A program made the position numbers and the translations under genes. From the NCBI GenBank assembly GCA_902608385.1, contig CACLNT010000012.1:1-48281 (forward strand): a DNA stretch of 48,281 nt, read 5' to 3'. The notes beneath the pieces are model-generated. The model was not told the origin of the DNA. It did not search any database and saw only the letters and a list, made by a program, of their open reading frames with translations. This DNA comes from an uncultured Pelagibacteraceae bacterium. GTDB taxonomy: Bacteria > Pseudomonadota > Alphaproteobacteria > Pelagibacterales > Pelagibacteraceae. Shown here in pieces: positions 8,933 to 17,558 of this stretch; position 1 is the first letter of the stretch; every line of letters starts with the position of its first letter.

Positions 8933-10123
8933 TTATTTATAAATATAGTCTCTTGTAGTGGGTGTTGTTGAAAAATCTTTTGTTAGTTGAAGCTGAAATA
9001 CAACCTGATCTCCCCATTTAAATGCCATTTCGCATGAAGTAAGGTAAAATTCCCACATTCTAAAAAATTTTTCGTCAAACATGTCTATAACTTTTGATTT
9101 GTTATTTAAAAATCTTTCTTTCCAATTTTTTAGCGTATAAGCATAATGCAATCTTAATATTTCTGTATCAGAAAGTACAAGTCCTGACTGTTCAATTGGT
9201 CCTGACAACTCACTCATACTTGGTGTATATCCTCCAGGAAAAATATACTTTGTGATCCAGGGTTGGGGGTCTCTTGGAGGCAAAATTGAACCTATAGTAT
9301 GAATTAGAGCCAATCCATTATCATTAAGCAAATTGCTTACCTGTTTAAAAAAAGTATTGTAAAATTTTCTACCTACATGTTCAAACATTCCAACACTAAC
9401 TATTCGATCAAATTTCGAATTCAATTGTCTATAATCTGCAAGTTTAAACCGAACTTGATTTTCTAAATTATTTTCTTTAGCCTTTTTTAAACTATATTGA
9501 TATTGGTTTTCAGACAAAGTTATCCCCGTAACTTCACATTTTGTTTTTTTGGCAATTTCGATTGCAAGTGATCCCCAGCCACTTCCTATGTCTAAGCATT
9601 TTTGATTAGGCTTAAGATTTAGTTTTTTAATTATATGATCAATTTTATTATTTTGAGCAACTTCAAGAGTATCATTTTCATTTTTAAAATATGCGCAAGA
9701 ATACTGCCTTTTTGGATCAAGAAACAAGTCATATAGATCATCTGAAATATCGTAGTGATGAGCAACATTATCTTTAGATTTTTTTACTAAATTAAAGTTT
9801 GTAAAATATCTATATGTGCCCCTAATTTTTTTTAATATTTGACCAAAAATATTAATTTCATTTATTCCTACATTTTTAACCACAATATTTAAAAAATCAC
9901 TTAAATTTCCATTTTCAATTTTCAATGTACCTTCCATATAAGCTTCACCAAAATACAAATCAGGATAAAATAATAATTTATAATGAAGTTTTTTATCTAA
10001 AAGTTTAAGTGTAATTGGTTTATCTTTTTCTGGAGATCCAATAATATATTTTTTTAAATTAGCATCAATTAAAACAATGCCACCCGTTTTAAATAATTTG
10101 TTTAAAAAACTTGCAAGTTGCAT
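8933..10123 (-). CDS. cfa: Cyclopropane-fatty-acyl-phospholipid synthase
   Basis: 396 residues. SAM-dependent enzyme that adds a methylene bridge to unsaturated acyl chains of membrane phospholipids. It shows the N-terminal lipid-binding region, then VAHHYD (120-125), a SAM-binding DIGSGWGSL (178-186), and downstream VSVGMFEHVGRKFY. Length and order match the family. The ATG immediately follows the stop of the upstream DapA-like gene with no spacer, so translation is probably coupled. Confidence 0.95.
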   Translation of the reverse strand: MQLASFLNKLFKTGGIVLIDANLKKYIIGSPEKDKPITLKLLDKKLHYKLLFYPDLYFGEAYMEGTLKIENGNLSDFLNIVVKNVGINEINIFGQILKKIRGTYRYFTNFNLVKKSKDNVAHHYDISDDLYDLFLDPKRQYSCAYFKNENDTLEVAQNNKIDHIIKKLNLKPNQKCLDIGSGWGSLAIEIAKKTKCEVTGITLSENQYQYSLKKAKENNLENQVRFKLADYRQLNSKFDRIVSVGMFEHVGRKFYNTFFKQVSNLLNDNGLALIHTIGSILPPRDPQPWITKYIFPGGYTPSMSELSGPIEQSGLVLSDTEILRLHYAYTLKNWKERFLNNKSKVIDMFDEKFFRMWEFYLTSCEMAFKWGDQVVFQLQLTKDFSTTPTTRDYIYK

Positions 10124-11008
10124 TTATGCCGCCTCTGTAGTTTGTAAATTAAAATCTAATTTTTTAAGATCTGAAATTAATTTATTTTTATCAACATGGT
10201 CTAATAAACTAAGTGGTGGTAAAATATTTTTAAAAATACTATCTTGGTCCGACATAAAACTATGTAATCCGGATATTAAATTATATCGATCAAATGTTTT
10301 TCTTACATCACATAATTTTCCATTGTGAGTTTGAGATTTTTTAGAAAGAAAATCTTCATATACCTTCCTTGATAGTGATGCTGTAACGTTGCATGTAGCT
10401 GTAATAATTCCACTACAGCCTAATTCTAAACCACTTAGCAATTTTAATTCGGATCCTGGAAAAATTAAAAAATTTTCTATATTTAAATTTTCATATAAAT
10501 TGTAAGTACTGTCTTTTACTCCTATTATTTGTTTTGGAAATTTTTTAACTAATTCTTCAACGCATGGAATGCTAAACCTGTAGCCACATAATTTTTCAAA
10601 ATTGTAAAGAATAATTCTACTATCGGGCACAGCTTCAATAATTCTTGAATAAAAATCTATAACTTCTTCATCTCCATATTTATAATATGCTGGGGGCATA
10701 ATTAAAAAATTTTTAAGATTTAGTGAACATGAAACTTTCATCGTATTAATTGTTTCAATCAAAGAATTAAAACCAGTTCCAATTAAATAATTACTTTTAT
10801 ATTTAGTTGTAGAAAGGTGATTCAATAAATCTATTTTTTCACTTACAGAAATTAGCTGCGCTTGACCTGTGCTTCCAAAAATTACAACACCATGACAGCC
10901 CTGATCAATTAAACTTTCGGCATGTTGAATCGTTCTATCTATATTTAAACTTAAATTTTTGTTTAAAATAGACATTGATGCCGCATAAATGCCCTTAATT
11001 TTGTTCAT
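10124..11008 (-). CDS. DapA/N-acetylneuraminate lyase family aldolase
   Basis: 294 residues, TIM-barrel class I aldolase. Visible are GSTGQ (45-49; GTTGE in true DapA), the catalytic Tyr in ILYN (Y135) and the Schiff-base Lys in GVKDST (K165). The altered GSTGQ motif and its position beside cfa rather than lysine genes make it unlikely to be the housekeeping dihydrodipicolinate synthase. A sugar-acid or keto-acid aldolase is more probable. The substrate is unknown. It directly precedes cfa with no spacer. Confidence 0.8.
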   Translation of the reverse strand: MNKIKGIYAASMSILNKNLSLNIDRTIQHAESLIDQGCHGVVIFGSTGQAQLISVSEKIDLLNHLSTTKYKSNYLIGTGFNSLIETINTMKVSCSLNLKNFLIMPPAYYKYGDEEVIDFYSRIIEAVPDSRIILYNFEKLCGYRFSIPCVEELVKKFPKQIIGVKDSTYNLYENLNIENFLIFPGSELKLLSGLELGCSGIITATCNVTASLSRKVYEDFLSKKSQTHNGKLCDVRKTFDRYNLISGLHSFMSDQDSIFKNILPPLSLLDHVDKNKLISDLKKLDFNLQTTEAA

Positions 11009-11060
11009 AAATTAAATTTATATAAAATATTTTTTTTAGTAAAGGTAATATAAGAACTAT

Positions 11061-12032
11061 ATGAAAATTTTAGCAGTTCAGAATCGAATGGGTATTGGAG
11101 ATATGATTATATTTCTTCCCTTTATTGAAGCCATATCAAAAAAATATAATACACCTATAAGTATACTAGTTAAGGAAAGCACCAAGTCCTTAGAAATATT
11201 AAAAAATAATTCCTATATTAATAATATTATACTTCTAGATAGAAATGATCGCACAAAAGAAGGTAGACATTCTGGTTTTATCGGATCCTTAAATCTAGCT
11301 TCTGATGTTAAAAAATATAATTTTGATAAAGTTTTTATATTCAATTCTTCTTTGAGATTTAGGCTCATTATGAAAATAGCAAAAATTAAAGATATTTATC
11401 AATATAAACTTTTTGATAAAAAAAAACAAAATATAATAAAAGCAGCTCAAAATTTTTTATATAAATCGATCAACTTAGATGTGGAAAGCAAACCTACCAT
11501 TTCAATAAATCCAAAAGATATAAATGAAGCAAATGTTAAATATAATATAGAAAAAAAAAATATTAATATTTTATTAGGAATTGGTGGTTCTGGAAATACC
11601 AAAAGAGTTTCAGCTGAAAAATATATAGAATTTATTAAATTATGTACAAATAGCTATAAATGTAAATTTTTTTTAGCAACAGGAAAAAAATATGAAGAAC
11701 AAGAAATACTTAAAAAAATTTTAAACTCTAATTTCAAAAATCTTTGTATAGCTTTAGATGATTTAACAATTTCTGAAACTTTACCCATAATAAAAAATTG
11801 TAATTTGGCAGTTTGCAATGATACAAGTTTTAGTCATCTCTCAGCTGCTTTGAAAATTGAAACAATTGTACTAATGACTGATAGCCCTCTTCTTTATGGT
11901 AGTTATAGTCCAAAAATGCATCCTATTATTCCTGACGGTGAAAAAACTGTTACTCATAACACTTTGGGGAAAGATAAAATTAACCCAGAAAAAATATTTA
12001 ATAAAATGAAAGAAATTTTAAAATTATCTTAG
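11061..12032 (+). CDS. Glycosyltransferase family 9 (heptosyltransferase-like)
   Basis: 323 residues in two Rossmann-like halves (GT-B fold). The N-terminus has GIGDMIIFLPFIEAI, the C-terminal half has LGIGGSGNTKRVSAEKY, a nucleotide-sugar binding style motif, and CNDTSFSHLSAAL, typical of ADP-heptose:LPS transferases. It likely adds a sugar to lipopolysaccharide core at the cytoplasmic face. SAR11 cells often lack canonical heptose, so the donor should not be assumed. The 3' end overlaps the convergent J-protein gene by 9 bases. Confidence 0.8.
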   Translation: MKILAVQNRMGIGDMIIFLPFIEAISKKYNTPISILVKESTKSLEILKNNSYINNIILLDRNDRTKEGRHSGFIGSLNLASDVKKYNFDKVFIFNSSLRFRLIMKIAKIKDIYQYKLFDKKKQNIIKAAQNFLYKSINLDVESKPTISINPKDINEANVKYNIEKKNINILLGIGGSGNTKRVSAEKYIEFIKLCTNSYKCKFFLATGKKYEEQEILKKILNSNFKNLCIALDDLTISETLPIIKNCNLAVCNDTSFSHLSAALKIETIVLMTDSPLLYGSYSPKMHPIIPDGEKTVTHNTLGKDKINPEKIFNKMKEILKLS

Positions 12033-12533
12033 ATTTTTTAGAACTATTTCTTTCGCCTCATTAACAATAGAAGCAAGACGTGTAAGTTCTGGACTTATGT
12101 CTGGATGTATTTTTTTCATTATATTTTTGTAAGAATTTAATACTTCATCTTTTGTGTATTTTTTCATTGGATCTAAATTTAATATTTTATATGCTTCTTC
12201 AACTGAAATAGTTTGTGTATTTAAATTTTGATTAAAATTATTGAAGTTAAATCTTCCAGAATTCTTTAGCACTCTCAACAAGCTCCAGATTCTTAATAAC
12301 TGAAATAAAGATAAGCCAGCTTTTGTCTTTATTAATGGTAGTATCATTAGAACAAATGGCAAAGAAAATATAAATCTTCCCGCATAAACCATTACAAAAG
12401 CTAAAATTGCAGCTAAAATTATGGTAATAGACCTAATATTTTTAGAAATTTTTTTGCTTGATGTTTTTGCAAACCAATTAAGAGATAAATAAACTATGAC
12501 AAAAATAACAAGTGTAAGAAAAAAAATATTCAT
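12024..12533 (-). CDS. Membrane-anchored J protein, Tim14/Pam18-like layout
   Basis: 169 residues. Hydrophobic segments at 1-19 and about 36-68, a linker, then a compact C-terminal J domain (about 110-169) that begins SVEEAYKILNLDP and carries HPD at 143-145. The order (membrane anchor first, short J domain last, with a LASIVNEAKEIVL helix) is that of mitochondrial Tim14/Pam18 and its alphaproteobacterial relatives, and differs from DnaJ. It would recruit DnaK to the inner membrane. It is a second J protein in the window, besides the TerB-type one at 3832. Confidence 0.75.
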   Translation of the reverse strand: MNIFFLTLVIFVIVYLSLNWFAKTSSKKISKNIRSITIILAAILAFVMVYAGRFIFSLPFVLMILPLIKTKAGLSLFQLLRIWSLLRVLKNSGRFNFNNFNQNLNTQTISVEEAYKILNLDPMKKYTKDEVLNSYKNIMKKIHPDISPELTRLASIVNEAKEIVLKNLR

Positions 12534-12551
12534 ATATTAGATTATAGTCTT

Positions 12552-14633
12552 ATGAAAATACCACGGCTAGAAAAAAAACCAGAAGTTAAATCTTGTCATG
12601 ATACAAAATGGGAAGATAATTATAGTTGGGTGCATCAAAAAAATATAATCGAAGTCTTAAAAGACAGCTCAAAGCTATTACCTGAGGTTAGAAAATATCT
12701 TGAAGAAGAAAATCATTACACTGATTTTTATTTATCAAACACAAAAGATATTCAAAAAAAGTTATTTGAAGAAATTAAAAGTCGTATAAAACTTGAAGAT
12801 GAAGGTTTGCCCTATAAAGATTATGAATATGAGTATTGGACTAAAACAACAACTAAAGGAAATTACTCAATTAAATTAAGAAAAAAAATAGGTTCTAATA
12901 AAGTTGAAGAAATATGGAATGGAGATAAAGAAAAAGAAAAACTAAAAACTGAATACTTTGGTGTTGGTGACTTGGAAGCAAGTTTTAACGACAAATTTTT
13001 AGGTTACTCATTAGATTTAAAAGGTTCTGAATATTATACAATTTATATAAGAGACATTATAGCTGGAAAATTAGTAACTGAAAAAATAGAAGATACGTCT
13101 GGAAGCATTAGTTTTAGCCTAGATGATAAATATGTATATTATTCGAAACTAGACAAACATCACCGTCCAAAAAAAATATTTAGACATAAAATTGGCACTA
13201 CAGTTAAAGAGGATAATTTAATTTTTGAAGAAAAAAATGAACCTTTTACAGTTGGAATCAGTTTAAGCTCAGATGAAAAATATTTTATTATTACTACCTC
13301 AGATCATAACACTTCTGAACAACATTATTTTTCAGTAAATGAAAAAAATCCAAAACCAAAGCTAATTAAACAAAGAAAAAAAGGTGTACTTTATTCTATT
13401 AATTCTTGGGATGGATTTTTTTATAATCATACCAATAAGGACGCTGAAGACTTTAAAATTGAAAAATGTAACAATTTATCTGATCAAAATTGGGAAACAT
13501 TTATTGCGCCAAAAAACGAAGTATTAATTGGAGGATTAACTTTTTTAAATAATTGGATTATTAGATCTGAACAATCAAATGCACTTGAAAAAATTTTTGT
13601 TAAAAATGTTAAAACCAATACTGAAGAAGAAATTAAATTTGTTGATGAAAAAGTAATTGTTCCTGGAGTTTCTTTAATTCAAAGAGATAAAAATACTGAC
13701 TTAGTTCGTTTAAGCTATTCTTCTCCCAAAACTCAAGCAAGAGTCTATGAATATAATTTAAAAACTAAGGAAAAAAAATTAGTCAAAGAACAGGAAATTC
13801 CGTCTGGTCACAATCCTGAAGATTATATTGTTGAACGTTTAGAGTGTAAATCTCATGATGGGAGAGCTGTTCCAATTACAATTACTAGACATAAAAAAAC
13901 TAAAATTAATGGATCTGCTAATTTATTACTATATGGATATGGCTCTTATGGAAGTTCAATGAGTCCAGGTTTTTCATCAACTAGATTAAGTTTAATAAAT
14001 AGAGATATAATTTGGGTGACTGCCCACATAAGAGGTGGCATGGAAAGAGGAATGAAATGGTGGAAAGAAGGAAAACTTTTAAATAAAAAAAATACTTTTG
14101 AAGATTACATTGCTGTTGCAAAGTTTCTAATAGAAAAAAAATATACATCAAGTGGTAAAATTATAGGTATGGGAGGTTCGGCTGGTGGATTATTAATGGG
14201 TGCAGTTGTAAACCAAGCGCCAAAATTATTTTTAGGAATAATAATGGCAGTTCCCTTTGTAGATTCTCTAACAACTAATTTAGATCATTCCTTGCCTTTA
14301 ACCGTTGGAGAATTTGAAGAGTTTGGAAACGCTAAAAAAAATAAGGAACACTTTGAATACATCTATTCTTATGCTCCTTATAATAATATAAAAAAGATGG
14401 ATTATCCCCACATGTTCATTACAACTAGTTTGAGCGATAATAGAGTTTTGTTTGATGAGCCTGTAAAATTTACAGCCAAGCTAAGAGAATACAAAACAGA
14501 TAATAATCTTTTACTCTTAAAAACAGAAATGAATGCTGGTCATGGTGGTAAATCAGGAAGAGATGGTGCTATAGAAGAAATAGCAATTGATTATGCATTT
14601 GCATTAAAAATCTCAAAAAAAATCAATTCTTAA
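12552..14633 (+). CDS. ptrB: Oligopeptidase B, S9A prolyl oligopeptidase family
   Basis: 693 residues. Cytoplasmic serine peptidase that trims short peptides, typically after basic residues. The N-terminal ~410 residues are a beta-propeller gate, followed by an alpha/beta hydrolase domain. The triad is visible as GGSAGG (Ser543), SDNRV (Asp629) and AGHGGKSGR (His664). Also typical are YGYGSYG and AHIRGGMERGMKWW. Length matches the family (~690). The start codon lies 18 bases after that of the divergent J protein, so the two promoters must overlap. Confidence 0.93.
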   Translation: MKIPRLEKKPEVKSCHDTKWEDNYSWVHQKNIIEVLKDSSKLLPEVRKYLEEENHYTDFYLSNTKDIQKKLFEEIKSRIKLEDEGLPYKDYEYEYWTKTTTKGNYSIKLRKKIGSNKVEEIWNGDKEKEKLKTEYFGVGDLEASFNDKFLGYSLDLKGSEYYTIYIRDIIAGKLVTEKIEDTSGSISFSLDDKYVYYSKLDKHHRPKKIFRHKIGTTVKEDNLIFEEKNEPFTVGISLSSDEKYFIITTSDHNTSEQHYFSVNEKNPKPKLIKQRKKGVLYSINSWDGFFYNHTNKDAEDFKIEKCNNLSDQNWETFIAPKNEVLIGGLTFLNNWIIRSEQSNALEKIFVKNVKTNTEEEIKFVDEKVIVPGVSLIQRDKNTDLVRLSYSSPKTQARVYEYNLKTKEKKLVKEQEIPSGHNPEDYIVERLECKSHDGRAVPITITRHKKTKINGSANLLLYGYGSYGSSMSPGFSSTRLSLINRDIIWVTAHIRGGMERGMKWWKEGKLLNKKNTFEDYIAVAKFLIEKKYTSSGKIIGMGGSAGGLLMGAVVNQAPKLFLGIIMAVPFVDSLTTNLDHSLPLTVGEFEEFGNAKKNKEHFEYIYSYAPYNNIKKMDYPHMFITTSLSDNRVLFDEPVKFTAKLREYKTDNNLLLLKTEMNAGHGGKSGRDGAIEEIAIDYAFALKISKKINS

Positions 14634-14671
14634 ATATTGAAAATAACAAATTAGTACCCATATAAAATTTT

Positions 14672-14727
14672 GTAAGTCGCCTAATGGGACTTACATAAAA
14701 TAACCTTGCTAACAAAAGGAGGATATT
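14672..14727 (+). ncRNA. ROSE-like RNA thermometer in the small heat-shock gene 5' UTR
   Basis: Two hairpins precede the Hsp20 start. The first is GTAAGTC(g)CC-TAAT-GG-GACTTAC (14672-14694). The second hides the Shine-Dalgarno: CCTTGCT (14704-14710) pairs with AGGAGG (14717-14722) around loop AACAAA, leaving G14708 bulged, and a lower stem 14699-14702/14724-14727 reaches the base before the ATG. TTGCT opposite AGGA with a bulged G is the signature of alphaproteobacterial ROSE elements, which melt on heating. The pairing was read by eye. Confidence 0.65.
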
Positions 14728-15174
14728 ATGACAAGTAAGGATCTGTCTATATTTAACTCATTACGACCTTTTTCAATTGGTTTTGACGATATGTTTGATC
14801 AATTTGAAAACATGTTGGGAAATGGAGGTTTGAGCATGCAATCAAACTATCCGCCATACAACATAAGAAAAACTGGAAAGGACAAATACTCTATTGAGAT
14901 TGCTCTTGCTGGTTTTAATAAAAAGGACGTAGAAGTCGAGTTTGAAGACAATTTATTAACTGTAAAAACTAAACAAGTTAATAAGTCTGAAGACAAAAAT
15001 GAAGATGGTGAAATTATTCATAAGGGTATTTCTCAAAGACAGTTTGCTAGATCATTTACAATTGCAGATGATGTAAAAGTAGGTGGTGCTGAGCTAAAAG
15101 ATGGTCTTTTAACAATAGCTTGTGAAAGAATTGTGCCAGAATACAAAAAGAAAAAACTTATTGAAATTAAATAA
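14728..15174 (+). CDS. Small heat-shock protein, Hsp20/IbpA family
   Basis: 148 residues. ATP-independent holdase that keeps unfolding proteins soluble. It has the alpha-crystallin domain (about 40-135: YNIRKTGKDKYSIEIALAGFNKKDVEV ... FARSFTIADDVKV ... LKDGLLTI) and a C-terminal basic tail (YKKKKLIEIK) in which the usual I-x-I anchor appears as I-E-I. The start is fixed by a strong AGGAGG five bases before ATG, unusual in this window. That SD can be sequestered in a ROSE-like hairpin. A hairpin follows the stop. Confidence 0.95.
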   Translation: MTSKDLSIFNSLRPFSIGFDDMFDQFENMLGNGGLSMQSNYPPYNIRKTGKDKYSIEIALAGFNKKDVEVEFEDNLLTVKTKQVNKSEDKNEDGEIIHKGISQRQFARSFTIADDVKVGGAELKDGLLTIACERIVPEYKKKKLIEIK

Positions 15175-15186
15175 GTATTTGCCTTG

Positions 15187-15210
15187 CTTGTGGGGAACTT
15201 TCCCCACAAG
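15187..15210. terminator. GC-rich hairpin between hsp20 and the lipoprotein gene
   Basis: CTTGTGGGGAA (15187-15197) and TTCCCCACAAG (15200-15210) form an 11-bp inverted repeat. It sits between two convergent genes. The following sequence is TATTAAAA rather than a T run, so termination may be weak. It may instead protect the 3' end. Confidence 0.6.
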
Positions 15211-15212
15211 TA

Positions 15213-15515
15213 TTAAAAACATCCCTTAGAAGTAAAACCAATTACCATTTCATTATTATCAATTATGAACTTTCTTTCACACTTTATTCCATACTTTTTT
15301 GTACTATAAATTAGAAGTTTTGATCCATTTTCACTTTTACCTTCACTGTCAGGATTGCCCATAACAATTTTTAATTCAGAAACTGGTTGACCAATAAATT
15401 GACTTAACTTTTTATTTTCTTCTTTTGCAATTTGCTCCGACTTTTTATTTATCGTTTCGCATCCAGAAATTAGTATTAATAAAAATATTAACTTAATTAA
15501 TAATAAATTTTTCAT
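15213..15515 (-). CDS. Small lipoprotein
   Basis: 100 residues. A hydrophobic signal ends in the lipobox LISGC, with the acylated Cys at 19. The mature part has QFIGQPVSELKIVMGNPD, which recalls the BamE/SmpA-type small lipoproteins that begin a helix and then G-x-P-D, and then a beta-rich end with two Cys (residues ~80 and 99) that could form a disulfide. Membership of the BamE group is not certain. It converges on hsp20 and is monocistronic, with 169 bases of AT-rich spacer upstream shared with the purine permease. Confidence 0.7.
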   Translation of the reverse strand: MKNLLLIKLIFLLILISGCETINKKSEQIAKEENKKLSQFIGQPVSELKIVMGNPDSEGKSENGSKLLIYSTKKYGIKCERKFIIDNNEMVIGFTSKGCF

Positions 15516-15575
15516 TTACTCGTTAAGTTATCATTTTAATATATATAAAAAATGATTAAAATATTAACTTCAAAG

Positions 15576-15591
15576 TTGTATTAAGATACAA
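15576..15591. promoter_or_regulatory. Inverted repeat upstream of the purine permease
   Basis: TTGTAT-TAAG-ATACAA is a perfect 6+6 inverted repeat 93 bases before the permease ATG. It shares half-sites (TGTAT/ATACA) with the palindrome at 23062-23076 in the uraH-uraD promoter region, so both may bind one regulator. The rest of the 15516-15684 spacer is plain AT-rich sequence; I see no purine riboswitch in it. Confidence 0.4.
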
Positions 15592-15684
15592 TTTAATTAA
15601 ATAACTATGTTTTTTTGATAAATAAATAGAGATTTTATTTGTTAAATAAAATAAATTCCCATTAACTTTTAAATTGGAGGTCAA

Positions 15685-16971
15685 ATGTTGGATAAATATT
15701 TTGATTATAAAAAACATAAAACTAATTTTGAGACAGAAGTAATTGCTGGGGTGTCGACTTTTCTTACCATGGCATACATTATGTTCTTAAATCCTGTCAT
15801 CCTTGCTGATGGTGGGTTTGATTTTGGTGGAGTTTTCACAGCAACGGCTCTTGCAACCGCATTAGCTTGTTTTATAGCTGCGTTTTACGCTAAAACTTGG
15901 CCAGTAGGCCTTGCGCCAGGAATGGGGATAAACGCATTTATTGCATATGGAGTTTGCTTAGGTATGCAATATACGCCTGCTGAAGCACTTGGTGCTGTAT
16001 TGGTTGCTGGTGTAGTCTTCTTAATAATTTCATTAACGCCAATAAGAGCTTGGTTAATAAACTCAATTCCAAAAAGTTTAAAACTTGGAATTGGAGCTGG
16101 TATAGGTTTATTTTTAGGAGTAATTGGTTTCGAAATTATGGGCCTAACCGCCGATCATCCAGTCACTCTAGTTACGCTGGGTGACCTAAGTAATCCATTG
16201 CTTCTTTTAGGTGCTGGAGCATTTATATCAATGATAGTAATGGAGAAAATGAAAATTAAGGGAAACATCATTATAGGAATTGTTGCCTTTAGTGCAATTG
16301 CTTGGGTAACTGGACTTGCTAAATTTAATGGAGTTGTTTCTTCTCCACCACCAATGACACACTTGTTTGCATTTGATTTAGGTGCCGCGCTATCAGCTTC
16401 GATGGTAACAGTAATTTTTACTCTGTTCTTCATTGACTTTTTTGATACTGCAGGAACTTTAACAAGTGTTGCAAATGTCTCTGGCAAAATTGGTAAAGAT
16501 GGAAAAATCCAAGACATTGATAAAGCTATGCTTTCAGATAGTGTTGGTACTGTTGCAGGTGCAGTAATGGGTACTTCAACAGTTACAACTTATGTTGAAA
16601 GTGCAGCTGGAGTAAAAGCTGGTGGAAGAACAGGAATGACTTCACTTGTTATAGGAATTCTATTCTTGTGCTGTCTATTCTTTTCACCATTAGCAACAAG
16701 TCTTCCAAAAGAAATAGATGGAGCTGCTTTAATTTATATTGCAACTCTATTTGTTCGTAACATAGTGGATATTGAATGGGATGATATTGCAGAATCAGGA
16801 CCAGCTGTTTTGGCCATGATTGCAATGCCTTTCACCTACTCTATATCGCATGGAATTGCACTAGCATTTATTTCTTATGCAGCTATCAAAATCTGCACAG
16901 GAAAAACAAATATTAACCCAGCTATTTGGGTAATTGCAATAGCAAGTGTAATAAGTTTTTGGGTAGCTTAA
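15685..16971 (+). CDS. AzgA-type purine permease (NCS2 superfamily)
   Basis: 428 residues with about 12-14 membrane helices. It shows the AzgA/COG2252 hallmarks AGVSTFLTMAYIMFLNP (22-38), LAPGMGINAFIAY and FFIDFFDTAGTL. The family imports adenine, guanine or hypoxanthine with protons across the inner membrane. It stands at the edge of a purine-degradation cluster and opposite a purine phosphoribosyltransferase, so it probably feeds both salvage and catabolism. A clear GGAGG (15676-15680) fixes the ATG. An inverted repeat 93 bases upstream is a candidate operator. The exact base transported cannot be read from the sequence. Confidence 0.92.
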   Translation: MLDKYFDYKKHKTNFETEVIAGVSTFLTMAYIMFLNPVILADGGFDFGGVFTATALATALACFIAAFYAKTWPVGLAPGMGINAFIAYGVCLGMQYTPAEALGAVLVAGVVFLIISLTPIRAWLINSIPKSLKLGIGAGIGLFLGVIGFEIMGLTADHPVTLVTLGDLSNPLLLLGAGAFISMIVMEKMKIKGNIIIGIVAFSAIAWVTGLAKFNGVVSSPPPMTHLFAFDLGAALSASMVTVIFTLFFIDFFDTAGTLTSVANVSGKIGKDGKIQDIDKAMLSDSVGTVAGAVMGTSTVTTYVESAAGVKAGGRTGMTSLVIGILFLCCLFFSPLATSLPKEIDGAALIYIATLFVRNIVDIEWDDIAESGPAVLAMIAMPFTYSISHGIALAFISYAAIKICTGKTNINPAIWVIAIASVISFWVA

Positions 16972-16990
16972 AAATTTAGATTTTTTACTA

Positions 16991-17021
16991 AAAGGGCCGG
17001 ATTTGTTCTGGCCCTTTTTTT
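16991..17021. terminator. Bidirectional terminator between permease and phosphoribosyltransferase
   Basis: AAAGGGCC (16991-16998) pairs with GGCCCTTT (17010-17017), extended inside by G-T and G-C pairs, and is followed by a T run. A and T flanks on both sides let it end both convergent transcripts. Confidence 0.88.
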
Positions 17022-17544
17022 ATTTACTGTGTTTTCTTTTGATTTCTTCTATTCTAATTTCTTCGTAAATTTCAAAAGGCTGCACAATCCAGGGATTATC
17101 TGGAAGTCTAACTGCACAGTAGTCTGGTTCAAATGTTGATTTCTTTTTTTTCCAAAGAGTAGCTGTTTTAATATCTTCAATTTTATCTTTTATAGGTTCA
17201 TATTTTTTTAGCCAATCTACGCTTTTGTTTAATGTAATCCCTGTATCAGAAAGATCGTCACATAATAAAATCTTGCCTCCCATACTTTTTGCAATTGAAC
17301 TCATTTCTCTTGAAAAAACTATGTTTCCCTGTTCATCTTCAATTCCTTTTCCACTGTAAGATTCAACCGCCAAGTATGCGCATTTCAACTTAAAAACTCT
17401 GCTTAAAACATCAATCATTGGAGCACCACCACGCATTATGCCCACTAATAAAGTTGGTTTATAACCACTTTCATGAATTTGTATTGCTAGCTTCTCTACT
17501 GTTTTGTTATATTCGTCCCAACTAACAATTAATTTTTCAGACAT
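17020..17544 (-). CDS. Purine phosphoribosyltransferase (xanthine/hypoxanthine/guanine type)
   Basis: 174 residues. Type I PRTase fold with the PRPP-binding motif ILLCDDLSDTGIT (92-104), preceded by VGIMRGGAPM (34-43). It converts a free purine base and PRPP to the nucleoside monophosphate. It is the last gene of the uraH-xdhA-xdhB-guaD-puuD string, 14 bases after puuD, and faces the permease. The cell can thus send imported bases either to nucleotides or to breakdown. The Gpt/XPRT-like pattern fits best, but substrate preference is inferred. Confidence 0.85.
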   Translation of the reverse strand: MSEKLIVSWDEYNKTVEKLAIQIHESGYKPTLLVGIMRGGAPMIDVLSRVFKLKCAYLAVESYSGKGIEDEQGNIVFSREMSSIAKSMGGKILLCDDLSDTGITLNKSVDWLKKYEPIKDKIEDIKTATLWKKKKSTFEPDYCAVRLPDNPWIVQPFEIYEEIRIEEIKRKHSK

Positions 17545-17558
17545 ATATTTCTATATTC

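Noticed and set aside
8586-8942. Plus-strand 118-codon hydrophobic frame
   Set aside because: It is the complement of the lysine-rich repeat gene; Lys codons read backwards give Phe/Leu. No start signal or family resemblance.
15516-15684. Purine riboswitch upstream of the permease
   Set aside because: I looked for the conserved loops and three-way junction and found none; the spacer is mostly A/T apart from one inverted repeat.
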